DNA from: Bacteroidota bacterium
GTDB lineage: Bacteria > Bacteroidota > Bacteroidia > Bacteroidales > Dysgonomonadaceae
Direction: 5' to 3'
DNA length: 64,000 bases
Assembly: GCA_023437305.1 (NCBI GenBank)
Contig: JAEZGN010000009.1
Coordinates: forward strand, 248,001-312,000
Shown: positions 1 through 8,806 of the stretch, piece after piece
Layout of the letters: every line of letters begins with the position of its first letter
Position numbering within the stretch: the first letter of the stretch is position 1
Translations under genes and position numbers: made by a program
The notes under the pieces: model-generated
What the model was told of the DNA's origin: nothing
Database searches by the model: none
Seen by the model: only the letters and a program-made list of their open reading frames with translations

Positions 1-1481
1 GCAGTGAAGAAAAATTAGATCGCATGGTCAATATCTGGAACCAATACCAATGTATGGTTACGTTCAATTTTTCACGCTCCGCATCTTTTTTTGAATCGGG
101 AATCGGGCGAGGCATGGGGTTCCGCGACTCCAATCAGGATTTGGTTGGTTTCGTTCACCAAATTCCCGCACGTGCCCGCCAGCGTATCATCGATATTGCG
201 TCTACACAGTTTAGTGATGGCGGTTGTTATCACCAGTATCAGCCACTAACCAAGCGAGGGAACAATGATATCGGCGGTGGTTTTAACGACGATCCGATGT
301 GGCTTATTTTCGGAACAGTCGCCTACTTGAAAGAGACGGGAGATTTTTCCATATTAGACGAGGCTGTTCCTTTCGACAATCAAGCGGGAACAGAGAAATC
401 ACTGTTTCACCACTTGACTGTTTCATTCAATCACGTGATCGAAAACTTGGGACCTCACTTACTACCTCTTATCGGGCGTGCCGACTGGAACGATTGTTTG
501 AATCTAAATTGTTTTTCGTGGGATCCGAATGAGTCATTCCAGACGACTGAAAACAAAACGGAAGGATCGAAAGCCGAATCTTTGATGATCGCCGGACTGT
601 TTATTGTTTGTGGTCAGGACTATGTAACGCTTTGCCGCCAGATAGGGAATAATCAGGAAGCTGACCGTGCACAGGGTTATATCGACTCTATGATCGAAGC
701 CGTTAAGAAACATGGATGGGATGGCGATTGGTATCTTCGTGCCTATGATTATTACGGAAAGAAAATCGGTAGTAATGAAAATAAGGAAGGAAAGATATTT
801 ATCGAGTCGCAAGGTTGGTGTGCGATGGCAAAAGTGGGGCTGGAAGAAGGCATGGTAGAGAAATCGCTGGATTCTGTCAAAAAATATCTGGATACACCCA
901 ATGGTATTGTGTTGAATAATCCGGCGTTTACAGAATATGTAGTCGAATACGGAGAGATTTCGTCTTACCCTGCCGGCTACAAAGAAAATGCAGGTATTTT
1001 CTGCCACAATAATCCCTGGATCATGATTGCCGAAACCATCTTGGGACGAGGCGACTATGCATGGGAATATTACCGCAAGATATGCCCTTCTTATACCGAG
1101 GAAATATCAGAATTGCATAAAGTAGAGCCTTATGCATATTCTCAGATGATTGCCGGGAAAGATGCATTCAAGCCGGGTGAAGCTAAGAACTCATGGTTAA
1201 CCGGTACAGCAGCATGGAATTATTATGCGATTACGCAATTTATTCTAGGTATCAAGCCGGACTATAACGGTTTAGAAATAAATCCTTGTATTCCTGCCGA
1301 TTGGAAAGGATTTGAAGTAACGCGCAAATTCAGAGAGGCAACTTATCTCATCGATATTAAAAATACAGGAGTGAATCGAGGAGTAAAAAGTATAACAGTT
1401 AATGGAAAGTCTTTATCAGGAAACATTATCCCGTTACAGCCTGCCGGATCGGTAAATAAGGTAGAGGTCGTATTAGGTTAA
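1..1481 (+). CDS. GH94 cellobiose/cellodextrin phosphorylase, C-terminal part (5' end outside window)
   Basis: The reading frame is open from the first bases, so the N-terminus lies outside the window; about 490 of the 800 or so residues usual for the family are present. GH94 enzymes split beta-glucosides with phosphate to give alpha-glucose 1-phosphate plus a shortened sugar, in the cytoplasm; no signal peptide can be judged here. Visible family motifs are FRDSNQD, GGGFNDDPMWL (the region of the general acid Asp), GRADWNDCLN, YKENAGIFCHNNPW and WLTGTAAWNYY, followed by the typical C-terminal beta-sandwich with VNRGVKSITVNGKSL. Together these point to cellobiose or cellodextrin phosphorylase, although the exact substrate (for example cellobionate) cannot be fixed. 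It leads a run of beta-glycan enzymes (GH3, GH26, GH26) on the same strand, suggesting use of glucomannan or cello-oligosaccharides. Confidence 0.85.
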   Translation, partial: SEEKLDRMVNIWNQYQCMVTFNFSRSASFFESGIGRGMGFRDSNQDLVGFVHQIPARARQRIIDIASTQFSDGGCYHQYQPLTKRGNNDIGGGFNDDPMWLIFGTVAYLKETGDFSILDEAVPFDNQAGTEKSLFHHLTVSFNHVIENLGPHLLPLIGRADWNDCLNLNCFSWDPNESFQTTENKTEGSKAESLMIAGLFIVCGQDYVTLCRQIGNNQEADRAQGYIDSMIEAVKKHGWDGDWYLRAYDYYGKKIGSNENKEGKIFIESQGWCAMAKVGLEEGMVEKSLDSVKKYLDTPNGIVLNNPAFTEYVVEYGEISSYPAGYKENAGIFCHNNPWIMIAETILGRGDYAWEYYRKICPSYTEEISELHKVEPYAYSQMIAGKDAFKPGEAKNSWLTGTAAWNYYAITQFILGIKPDYNGLEINPCIPADWKGFEVTRKFREATYLIDIKNTGVNRGVKSITVNGKSLSGNIIPLQPAGSVNKVEVVLG

Positions 1482-1657
1482 TTTTTAGTTTGAATTATAA
1501 ACTCTTTGTTTCGGAGATCGTGTTTTTTGAGGTATATTTGACCTATATTGTCTTATTGACAACACGGAACACTTTATTATTAGAGTAGAAATTGTTTACT
1601 GAGGTTCAGGAGGGCAATGTATACGAATAGTTTATTTGTAGAACTTAAATATTTTAT

Positions 1658-3970
1658 ATGAGAAAATTAGCAGTATTAGTAGTTGTATTGGGTATCGCCT
1701 GCGGCATGTATGCGCAAAAGGGTGATGCAGAGAAAAGAGCAGCCGAAATGGTGTCGAAAATGACATTGGCAGAGAAAATAGGGCAGATGTCTCAGATAAC
1801 AGTTGATCTGGTTTGTAAAGGTCAGGACACACCTCCTACCAGCACATTGGAGATAGATGCAGACAAAGTGCGCGAAGCTGTTGTTAAATACCATGTAGGA
1901 TCTATTCTTAACGCTCCCGGTACACGTGCGCGTACGCCTCAGTGGTGGACTAAAGCTGTAGAGCAGATTCAGGAAGTGGCAACGAAGGAAACCCGTATGA
2001 AAATCCCTGTTATCTACGGTCTCGACCAGATACACGGAGCTACTTATACGGCAGGTTCTACCATGTTTCCTCAAGAAATAGGTATTGCCGCTACTTGGAA
2101 TCCGGTACATGCCCGCAAGATGGGAGAAATCACGGCTTACGAAACACGTGCAAGTAATGTGCCTTGGAACTTTTCTCCTGTACTCGACTTAGGACTCGAC
2201 CCTCGTTTCCCTCGTCAGTATGAAGGATTTGGAGAAGACCCTTATATCGGTTCGGTTTTCGGATACGAATTGGTGAAAGGATATGAAGGTGATGATAATA
2301 ATATCGCAAACCCAACAAAGGTGGCTTCATGTATCAAACACTTTATAGGCTATTCGGCTCCAATTAGTGGAAAAGACCGTACTCCTGCTTATATCCCCGA
2401 GAATGTATTACTCGAATATCATGTTCCTGCTTTTAAGGCGGCTATCGATGCCGGTGCACATACTATAATGATCAACTCGGGTATTATAAACAATGTACCT
2501 GTACATGCCAGCTATGAGCTGATGACTAAGTTATTGCGTCAAGATTTAGGCTTTCAGGGTATGATTGTTACAGACTGGGAGGATATAAACAAGTTGTATA
2601 ACCGAGATAAGATGGTTCCTTCTATCAAAGAAGCAATCAAAGCAGGTATTAACGCAGGAATCGACATGTCGATGATTCCTTACAACTATAAAGAATTCTG
2701 CGATTTGTTGACAGAGCTTGTCAATGAAGGTCAAGTACCGATGTCACGCATCGATGACGCTGCAACAAGAGTATTGACTGTGAAAATAAAGCTTGGATTG
2801 TTTGAAACACCGAATACCTATGCGAAAGATTATCCGGAGTTTAACTCTAAGGCATTCCAACAAGCTTCTTATAATGCAGCAGCAGATGGTATCACATTAC
2901 TGAAAAACAACAACAATGTATTGCCTTTAAGTAAAGGTGCGAAAATTCTGGTGACAGGTCCTAATGCTGTTAGCAGACGTGCATTGAACGGAGGATGGAC
3001 ATTCTCTTGGCAAGGTGAAAAAATAGACGAGTTTGGAGACTTGTATCATAATATTCTTGATGCGGTACAACAAAAATTTGGCAAAGCAAATGTTTCTTAT
3101 GTTCCGGGCGTGAGCTACACAAAAGAAACAAAATGGGATACAGAGCATAAAGATCGTTTTGATGAGGCTATTGCTGCCGCTAAGAATGTTGATTATATAA
3201 TATTATGTTTGGGCGAAAATTCATATTGCGAGAAACCGGGAGATTTGAACGATTTATACTTGAATGACTTGCAAACAGAGCTGGCTCAGGAAATGCTGAA
3301 ACTTGGCAAGAAAGTGATTTTGGTATTGAGCGAAGGACGACCTCGTCTGATCTCTAAGTTCTCATCAAAAGTAGATGGTATTGTTCAGACATATCTACCG
3401 GGAATTTACGGAGCCGATGCATTGGCCGATATTTTGGCGGGAGATGTAAACCCTTCAGGTAAACTGCCTTATACATATCCGGCATATCCAAATTCATTAG
3501 TGCCGTATTTCCATAAATATTCTGATGAGCAAGTAAATACCGATGCTGCATACAATTACGAAGGAGACTATAACTTCGAATATCCGTTCGGATATGGCTT
3601 GAGTTACACAACTTTTGCTTATTCAAATATCAAGGTAGATAAGTCTCAATTACCTCTTAATTCGAACGAAGAAGTAACTGTATCTGTAGATGTAAAAAAT
3701 ACAGGCAGCCGTGATGGAAAAGAGGTTGTTCAACTTTATACAAGCGACTTGGTTGCATCGCTGGTTCCGGATGTGAAAAGGTTGCGCCGTTTTGAGAAGG
3801 TAGCATTAAAAGCCGGTGAAACAAAGACTGTAACATTTAAGTTGAAGCTAAACGATCTTTCTTTTATTAATCTTGAAAATAAACGAGTTGTAGAGCCCGG
3901 AGATTTTCAATTTCAGGTAGGTTCTTCCTCTAGTGATATAAAAGGCAAGGTGTTGTTTACTGTAAAATAA
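1658..3970 (+). CDS. GH3 beta-glucosidase, secreted (BglX-like)
   Basis: A 770-residue exo-acting glycosidase. An N-terminal signal peptide ends near MYAQ, so it is probably periplasmic. The GH3 N-domain follows (about residues 30-380), with the nucleophile Asp306 in MIVTDWEDIN and the substrate-binding KHFIGY region near residue 225. The alpha/beta sandwich domain carries LGENSYCEKPGDLNDL, where the acid/base Glu is expected. A C-terminal fibronectin III-like domain (VDVKNTGSRDGKEVVQLY) completes the standard BglX architecture. The length is normal and no key residue is missing. It lies 176 bp after the GH94 gene and 139 bp before the first GH26 gene, all on one strand, so it probably trims cello- or gluco-manno-oligosaccharides for the phosphorylase. 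Beta-xylosidase activity is possible in GH3; specificity is inferred from context. Confidence 0.9.
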   Translation: MRKLAVLVVVLGIACGMYAQKGDAEKRAAEMVSKMTLAEKIGQMSQITVDLVCKGQDTPPTSTLEIDADKVREAVVKYHVGSILNAPGTRARTPQWWTKAVEQIQEVATKETRMKIPVIYGLDQIHGATYTAGSTMFPQEIGIAATWNPVHARKMGEITAYETRASNVPWNFSPVLDLGLDPRFPRQYEGFGEDPYIGSVFGYELVKGYEGDDNNIANPTKVASCIKHFIGYSAPISGKDRTPAYIPENVLLEYHVPAFKAAIDAGAHTIMINSGIINNVPVHASYELMTKLLRQDLGFQGMIVTDWEDINKLYNRDKMVPSIKEAIKAGINAGIDMSMIPYNYKEFCDLLTELVNEGQVPMSRIDDAATRVLTVKIKLGLFETPNTYAKDYPEFNSKAFQQASYNAAADGITLLKNNNNVLPLSKGAKILVTGPNAVSRRALNGGWTFSWQGEKIDEFGDLYHNILDAVQQKFGKANVSYVPGVSYTKETKWDTEHKDRFDEAIAAAKNVDYIILCLGENSYCEKPGDLNDLYLNDLQTELAQEMLKLGKKVILVLSEGRPRLISKFSSKVDGIVQTYLPGIYGADALADILAGDVNPSGKLPYTYPAYPNSLVPYFHKYSDEQVNTDAAYNYEGDYNFEYPFGYGLSYTTFAYSNIKVDKSQLPLNSNEEVTVSVDVKNTGSRDGKEVVQLYTSDLVASLVPDVKRLRRFEKVALKAGETKTVTFKLKLNDLSFINLENKRVVEPGDFQFQVGSSSSDIKGKVLFTVK

Positions 3971-4060
3971 TTGTTTTCAATATAGGTTGGTTTTTTTAGG
4001 TGAGAGATTCCGTACTTACCCAGAGTATAGAGTATGGAATTAAATTAAGTATTATTATTT

Positions 4061-4093
4061 CAACAGTTTTTCGGCCAGTCCGGAAGACTGTTG
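4061..4093 (+). promoter_or_regulatory. Strong hairpin in the leader of the first GH26 gene
   Basis: Arms 4061-4074 and 4080-4093 pair over 14 bp with only two G.U wobbles, around a 5-nt loop. The hairpin ends 16 nt before the GH26 start codon and has no T tract, so it is not a textbook terminator. It could be a processing or stabilising hairpin between GH3 and GH26, or a translation control element. Confidence 0.6.
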
Positions 4094-4109
4094 ATTATTA
4101 ACCTTTACC

Positions 4110-5222
4110 GTGATGATAAGGCATATCTTCTTTTTTCTGTTCGTTTCTATTTGTATTCCTGTCAAAGCTTCGGATACATTGGTTGACAGGCAAGCTACAG
4201 AGCGAACAAAAAACTTATATCAGTACTTGAAAGATATACAGAAGAGCGGTAAGGTTCTTTTCGGGCATCAGGAAGCTACCAGCTACGGACGTACTTGGGT
4301 TGGAGATAAAAATAGAAGTGACGTAAAAGATGTTACAGGTAGTCATCCTGCCGTTATAGGCCTCGATTTTGCCAATGTGACTACCTCCGATTCAGAGCGG
4401 TTTGAGATGGCTAAACAAGAGCTGATTACTTCCGTTGTTGATACTTACAACAGGGGAGGTGTTTCCACCTTCGCTTGGCATGCTAGTAATCCTGCTAACG
4501 ATGGGAGTTTCTATTGGGAGAAAGACCCTATAAAAGTTGTTTCTGACATTCTTCCCGGAGGGAAATTACACGATAAATATAAAAAATACTTGCAATATAT
4601 TGCTGATGTTGCTTCAGCATTTAAAGGTAAAGACGGAGTGCTTATCCCTGTTATTTTTCGCCCGTTTCATGAATATGATGGCGATTGGTTTTGGTGGGGA
4701 AAGGGACATTGTACCAAAGATGAATTCATTGCTTTGTGGCGGTTTACGATCAACTATTTGCGAAGCGATTTAGGAGTACACAACTTCATATATGCGTTCT
4801 CGCCCGATTGCAGGTTTGCAACAGAAGAGGAATTCTTGGAATACTATCCGGGTGATGAATATGTGGATATGCTGGGTATGGACAATTATTGGGACTTTCG
4901 CCCCGATGGAGCGAACAACCCTCAGCTTGCTGCAAAGAAGCTCAACATAGTGTCGGATATAGCCGAAAGCAAAGGTAAACTGGCAGCCTTCACCGAGACG
5001 GGATTGGAGGGGATACCTCAATCGGATTGGTTTACGGCAGCATTACTGCCTATCTTGCAAAAGGTAAAGGTTTGCTATGTGCTTGTATGGCGCAATGCCA
5101 GTGATATGGAACATCATTATTATGTACCTACTGTAGGACATCCTGCCGCTGACGATTTTAAGGCGTTCACTCAGTCTGAAACCATATTGATGGAGAATGA
5201 TCTGAATGATATATATAATTGA
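4110..5222 (+). CDS. GH26 endo-beta-mannanase, secreted
   Basis: A 370-residue protein with an N-terminal hydrophobic signal segment (FFFLFVSICIPVKAS) and a single GH26 (beta/alpha)8 domain. The acid/base Glu188 sits in RPFHEYDGDWFWWG and the nucleophile Glu296 in FTETGLEG, the two invariant GH26 glutamates. GH26 enzymes from this phylum hydrolyse internal beta-1,4-mannosidic bonds of mannan, galactomannan or glucomannan. No carbohydrate-binding module is present. The next gene encodes a second GH26 protein that keeps the same catalytic motifs but is a lipoprotein, so the pair probably divides the work between periplasm and cell surface (inference). The MMIRHIFF start follows a strong hairpin. 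Confidence 0.9.
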   Translation: MMIRHIFFFLFVSICIPVKASDTLVDRQATERTKNLYQYLKDIQKSGKVLFGHQEATSYGRTWVGDKNRSDVKDVTGSHPAVIGLDFANVTTSDSERFEMAKQELITSVVDTYNRGGVSTFAWHASNPANDGSFYWEKDPIKVVSDILPGGKLHDKYKKYLQYIADVASAFKGKDGVLIPVIFRPFHEYDGDWFWWGKGHCTKDEFIALWRFTINYLRSDLGVHNFIYAFSPDCRFATEEEFLEYYPGDEYVDMLGMDNYWDFRPDGANNPQLAAKKLNIVSDIAESKGKLAAFTETGLEGIPQSDWFTAALLPILQKVKVCYVLVWRNASDMEHHYYVPTVGHPAADDFKAFTQSETILMENDLNDIYN

Positions 5223-5274
5223 GAAAGTTAATTATCTATTAATTTATGAGAACCAAAATTCATGTCTATCAGGC

Positions 5275-5326
5275 AAAAAGGTGACATGAGTAAAATAGCT
5301 TGAACCTGTTACTTTTGTTACTTTTT
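5275..5326 (+). repeat. Two-block intergenic repeat, copy 1 (core GTTACYTTTGTYAC)
   Basis: The left block AAAAAGGTGACA (from 5275) and the right block GTTACTTTTGTTAC (5308-5321) have a pitch of 27 nt, and the outer ends are partly complementary. The right block contains TACTTTTG, a match to the Bacteroidetes -7 element, 33 nt before the second GH26 gene. The same two-block arrangement occurs at 12596, 36582 (reverse) and, degenerate, at 46447. Confidence 0.7.
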
Positions 5327-5350
5327 AATAAATTGTAAAATGAATATATA

Positions 5351-6475
5351 ATGAAGAAAACATTTGTATTACTAATGTCTGTAGCTATGGTACTCGTATC
5401 ATGTAAGCAAAAAGAAACGATAGCAGATATGAAATTGCCTATTGATAAAAATGCCACAAAAGAAACTGTGGAGCTGTACAACCGATTGTTTAAGTCGTTG
5501 GATAAGGGTATAATGGTTGGACATCAGGATGCTTTGGCGTATGGGCATGGCTGGTATAAAGAAGCCGGGAGGTCGGATGTGAAAGATGTGACGGGCGACT
5601 ATCCCGCAGTGGTAGGGTGGGAGTTAGGACACGTTGAAATCGGAGCCCAATTTAATCTCGATTCGGTCTACTTTTCGGATATGAAGCACTATATCAAAGA
5701 AACCTATGATAGAGGTGGCATAACAACAGCCAGTTGGCATGGAGACAATATCGTAACAGGAAATACCGCTTGGGACTGTGCGCAAGACTCGGTTGTAAGA
5801 ACGATACTGCCTAATGGCTCTAATCATGCAAAATACCTCACATGGCTCAATCGTGTTGCGGATTTCTTTCTCGATCTGAAGGACGATAGAGGTACCTTGA
5901 TTCCCGTTGTGTTCCGTATGTATCATGAACATACAGGAGCATGGTTCTGGTGGGGCAGTAAACAGTGTACGCCTGAAGAGTATAAACAATTGTGGATTAT
6001 GACCGTAGAGTATCTGCGTGATAAGAAAAACGTACACAATCTTCTTTATGCCTATTCTCCATCAGAAACAAAAAATGAAGCCGAGTATCTTGAGCGTTAT
6101 CCCGGTGATGAATATGTTGATATAGTGGGTTATGACTGCTATGTGCCGGGTAAAGACAGTGAAGCTGTAGCAAAATACAAAGAAGCGATGGATTTAAATC
6201 TTAAGATTGTAACCGGCTATGCAGCTAAGTCGGGTAAAATACCGACTATCGGAGAAACGGGAATGGAATCTATACCGGATTCTATGTGTTTTACACAAGC
6301 TGTATATCCTGTTATAAATCAATATAAAATAGCATGGGTATTATTCTGGCGCAATGCCTGGGAGAGCGATAAGCCTGAACATTTTTATGCACCATTCAAA
6401 GGACATTCGTCTGCAGATGATTTCAGAGAATTTGTGGCTAAACCTAATATTCTGATGAATGCAGATGTAAAATAA
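5351..6475 (+). CDS. GH26 endo-beta-mannanase, lipoprotein
   Basis: 374 residues. The signal peptide ends in the lipobox VLVSC with lipidated Cys18, so the enzyme should be membrane-anchored, possibly at the cell surface. A single GH26 domain carries acid/base Glu193 (RMYHEHTGAWFWWG) and nucleophile Glu302 (IGETGMES). It is clearly related to the preceding GH26 protein (shared VKDVTG, GG.STFAWH-like, YPGDEYVD and FWRNA motifs) but diverged, consistent with an old tandem duplication. The expected role is cutting beta-mannan or releasing mannobiose. The gene is followed by an intrinsic terminator at 6501, which probably ends the mannan-degradation transcription unit. A repeat with a promoter-like core sits just upstream of the start codon, so it may also have its own promoter. 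Confidence 0.9.
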   Translation: MKKTFVLLMSVAMVLVSCKQKETIADMKLPIDKNATKETVELYNRLFKSLDKGIMVGHQDALAYGHGWYKEAGRSDVKDVTGDYPAVVGWELGHVEIGAQFNLDSVYFSDMKHYIKETYDRGGITTASWHGDNIVTGNTAWDCAQDSVVRTILPNGSNHAKYLTWLNRVADFFLDLKDDRGTLIPVVFRMYHEHTGAWFWWGSKQCTPEEYKQLWIMTVEYLRDKKNVHNLLYAYSPSETKNEAEYLERYPGDEYVDIVGYDCYVPGKDSEAVAKYKEAMDLNLKIVTGYAAKSGKIPTIGETGMESIPDSMCFTQAVYPVINQYKIAWVLFWRNAWESDKPEHFYAPFKGHSSADDFREFVAKPNILMNADVK

Positions 6476-6500
6476 AGACTTTGTTATGTCTTAATATACT

Positions 6501-6535
6501 GAAGGATAGGACTCGGGTTCTATTCTTCTTCTTTG
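6501..6535 (+). terminator. Intrinsic terminator after the GH26 genes
   Basis: Arms 6501-6512 and 6517-6528 form a 12-bp stem with two G.U pairs and a TCGG tetraloop, followed by a T-rich stretch. Confidence 0.8.
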
Positions 6536-6755
6536 TTATATCAAACTGTTTAGGGATAATAGAAAAGCTAAATTTCTGATGCTTTTTTGAAGCCTTAAAA
6601 CTAGGGTTTGGTATTATAATTCTCTCTTAAACGAGTTGCCCGATAGAAGAAGTGAATGGTATAAAAATGCTAAAGACCTTTTCATTATTAACATATAAAC
6701 TGCCAATCCTAAGTTTTTTTAGGCTCGAAAACTTTACCAACCAAACAAAAAGGAT

Positions 6756-6763
6756 TACTTTTG
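6756..6763 (+). promoter_or_regulatory. Promoter -7 element for the mutA operon
   Basis: TACTTTTG matches the Bacteroidetes -7 consensus TAnnTTTG. TTTA at 6733-6736 is at the right distance for a weak -33 box. Transcription would start near 6770, leaving a leader of about 130 nt. Confidence 0.5.
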
Positions 6764-6898
6764 TGGTGCATTTTTAATAAGGATAACTGTTTGAATTTAA
6801 GCACCTATAAATAACATTTATGTAAATATAGATAGGCCATTTATAATCTTTTAAGAATCAATAAAATATAACCTATATATTAAACAATTTTATTAATC

Positions 6899-8785
6899 AT
6901 GGCTAATCAGAAAGAAAAGCTTTTCTCAAATTTTCCGCCGATATCTACTGAAGAGTGGATGGCAAAAATCGTAGCAGACCTGAAAGGGGCTGATTTTGAG
7001 AAAAAACTTGTTTGGAAAACAAACGAAGGGTTCAATGTAAACCCTTTTTACAGAAGTGAGGACCTTGAAGGCCTTAATACGGCTGTATCACTTCCGGGTG
7101 AATTTCCTTACGTGCGTGGTACCAAGAAAGATAACGACTGGTATACTCGTCAGGATATTGACGTCCGAGATTTCAAGGCAGCAAACGCAAAAGCTCTTGA
7201 CGTACTTTACAAAGGTATCACATCTCTAGGATTTCATATCGAAGGAGATGACGTAAATGCCGATAACATCAAGACATTGTTGAAAGACATTCACCCTGAA
7301 GCTGTAGAGCTTAACTTTAGTACATGTCATCGCAAATCTTTGGAATTAACTAAGATCTTAGTTGAATACATCAAAGAATCGGGTGCAGATGTGATGAAGT
7401 GCTTTGGTTCTGTAAACTACGATCCTTTCAAACCTCTATTGAAAAAGGGACGTAATGCAGACGGATGGGTAGAGAAAGCAGCAGAGATAGTTAAAGCTGC
7501 GGCTCCGCTACCTCGTTTCAGAGTGTTGGCTGTTAATGCCTATGCATTGAGTGACGGTGGTGCTTACATCTATCAGGAACTTGGATATGCACTGGCTAAT
7601 GGTAATCAGTTGATGTCTGCTCTTGTTGAAGCAGGACTAGACCCTACATTGGTTGCTAAGAAGATCAAATTTAACTTTGGTATTGGCGGTAACTATTTTA
7701 TGGAGATCGCTAAGTTCCGTGCTGCACGCTGGTTATGGGCCGAAATCGTAGAAGCTTACAAACCTATCTGTGCTAACGAATGTCCGAACAAATCTCCTGA
7801 AGGAATCTGTCGTTGTGCGGCAAAAATATATGTTCATGCACAAACATCTACTTTCAACAAGACTGTTTACGATGCCCACGTAAACTTGCTTCGTACACAA
7901 ACAGAATCAATGTCGGCTACTATTGCCGGAATTAATTCGTTGACAGTACGTCCTTTCGACGAAACATATAAAACTCCGGATGACTTCTCTGAACGTATTG
8001 CACGTAACCAACAACTATTGTTGAAAGAAGAATGTCATTTCGATAAGATAACTGACCCTTCAGCGGGTTCATATTATATCGAGAACCTTACTAAATCTAT
8101 AGCTGAACAGGCTTGGAAATTGTTCCTCGAAGCAGACGAAAAAGGATTTTATGAAGCATTGAAAGCGGCAACAGTACAAACTGCCGTTAAGACTTCAGCT
8201 GATACCCGTTTCAAAGCATTGGCTACTCGCCGTGAAGTATTATTGGGTACTAATCAATATCCTAACTTTACAGAGAAGGCTGAAAGCAAAATCGTTAAAG
8301 AAGGTTGTAATTGCGGATGTTCTTCCGAAAAAGGAGAATATATGCCGTTACCTACCAGTCGCTTAGGTACAGCATTCGAAACACTTCGTCTGGCTACAGA
8401 GAAACATGGTGCTCCTACAGTATTTATGCTAACAATTGGTAATCTGGGTATGCGTCTTGCACGTGCACAGTTCTCAAGTAACTTCTTTGCTTGTGCCGGA
8501 TACAAGATTATCGACAATTTAGGTTTCGAAACAGTGGAAGCAGGAATCAAAGCTGCTCGTGAGAAAAAAGCAGATGTTATTGTACTTTGTTCTAGTGACG
8601 ATGAGTACGCAACATATGCTCCTGAAGCTCATAAGTTGATCGAAGGCAAAGAACATTTTGTTGTTGCCGGAGCTCCTGCATGCATGGAAGATTTGAAAGC
8701 GCAAGGTATAGAGCACTTCATCAACGTGAAGAGCAACGTACTTGAGACTCTGAAAATGTTCAATGCTAAACTGGGCATCGAATAA
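6899..8785 (+). CDS. mutA: Methylmalonyl-CoA mutase, small (beta) subunit
   Basis: 628 residues, the usual length. With MutB it forms the heterodimer that interconverts succinyl-CoA and (R)-methylmalonyl-CoA using adenosylcobalamin. The N-terminal mutase TIM barrel is recognisable (RGTKKDNDWYTRQDI, AKFRAARWLWAEI, HAQTSTFNKTVYD, DPSAGSYYIE). The C-terminal cobalamin-binding fold (about residues 480-628) lacks the DxHxxG motif, as expected for the non-catalytic subunit. Two cysteine clusters stand out: Cys291, Cys295, Cys304 and Cys306 in the barrel, and Cys470, Cys472 and Cys474 in the linker. In a Bacteroidales fermenter the physiological direction is probably succinyl-CoA to methylmalonyl-CoA for propionate. 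Unusually, mutB is not next but follows two membrane-protein genes on the same strand. Confidence 0.93.
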   Translation: MANQKEKLFSNFPPISTEEWMAKIVADLKGADFEKKLVWKTNEGFNVNPFYRSEDLEGLNTAVSLPGEFPYVRGTKKDNDWYTRQDIDVRDFKAANAKALDVLYKGITSLGFHIEGDDVNADNIKTLLKDIHPEAVELNFSTCHRKSLELTKILVEYIKESGADVMKCFGSVNYDPFKPLLKKGRNADGWVEKAAEIVKAAAPLPRFRVLAVNAYALSDGGAYIYQELGYALANGNQLMSALVEAGLDPTLVAKKIKFNFGIGGNYFMEIAKFRAARWLWAEIVEAYKPICANECPNKSPEGICRCAAKIYVHAQTSTFNKTVYDAHVNLLRTQTESMSATIAGINSLTVRPFDETYKTPDDFSERIARNQQLLLKEECHFDKITDPSAGSYYIENLTKSIAEQAWKLFLEADEKGFYEALKAATVQTAVKTSADTRFKALATRREVLLGTNQYPNFTEKAESKIVKEGCNCGCSSEKGEYMPLPTSRLGTAFETLRLATEKHGAPTVFMLTIGNLGMRLARAQFSSNFFACAGYKIIDNLGFETVEAGIKAAREKKADVIVLCSSDDEYATYAPEAHKLIEGKEHFVVAGAPACMEDLKAQGIEHFINVKSNVLETLKMFNAKLGIE

Positions 8786-8806
8786 TATTTTATAATTCGG
8801 ATAAAA

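Larger units (their letters stand above)
6476..6898. other. Intergenic region between GH26 and mutA
   Basis: It holds an intrinsic terminator (6501-6535) and a -7 promoter element at 6756-6763. No open reading frame of note and no recognisable cobalamin riboswitch (no B12-box-like conserved core) was seen, although the next gene encodes a B12 enzyme. Confidence 0.6.

Noticed and set aside
534..1007. Minus-strand frame of 157 codons inside the GH94 gene
   Set aside because: Entirely opposite a strong conserved coding region; shadow frame.
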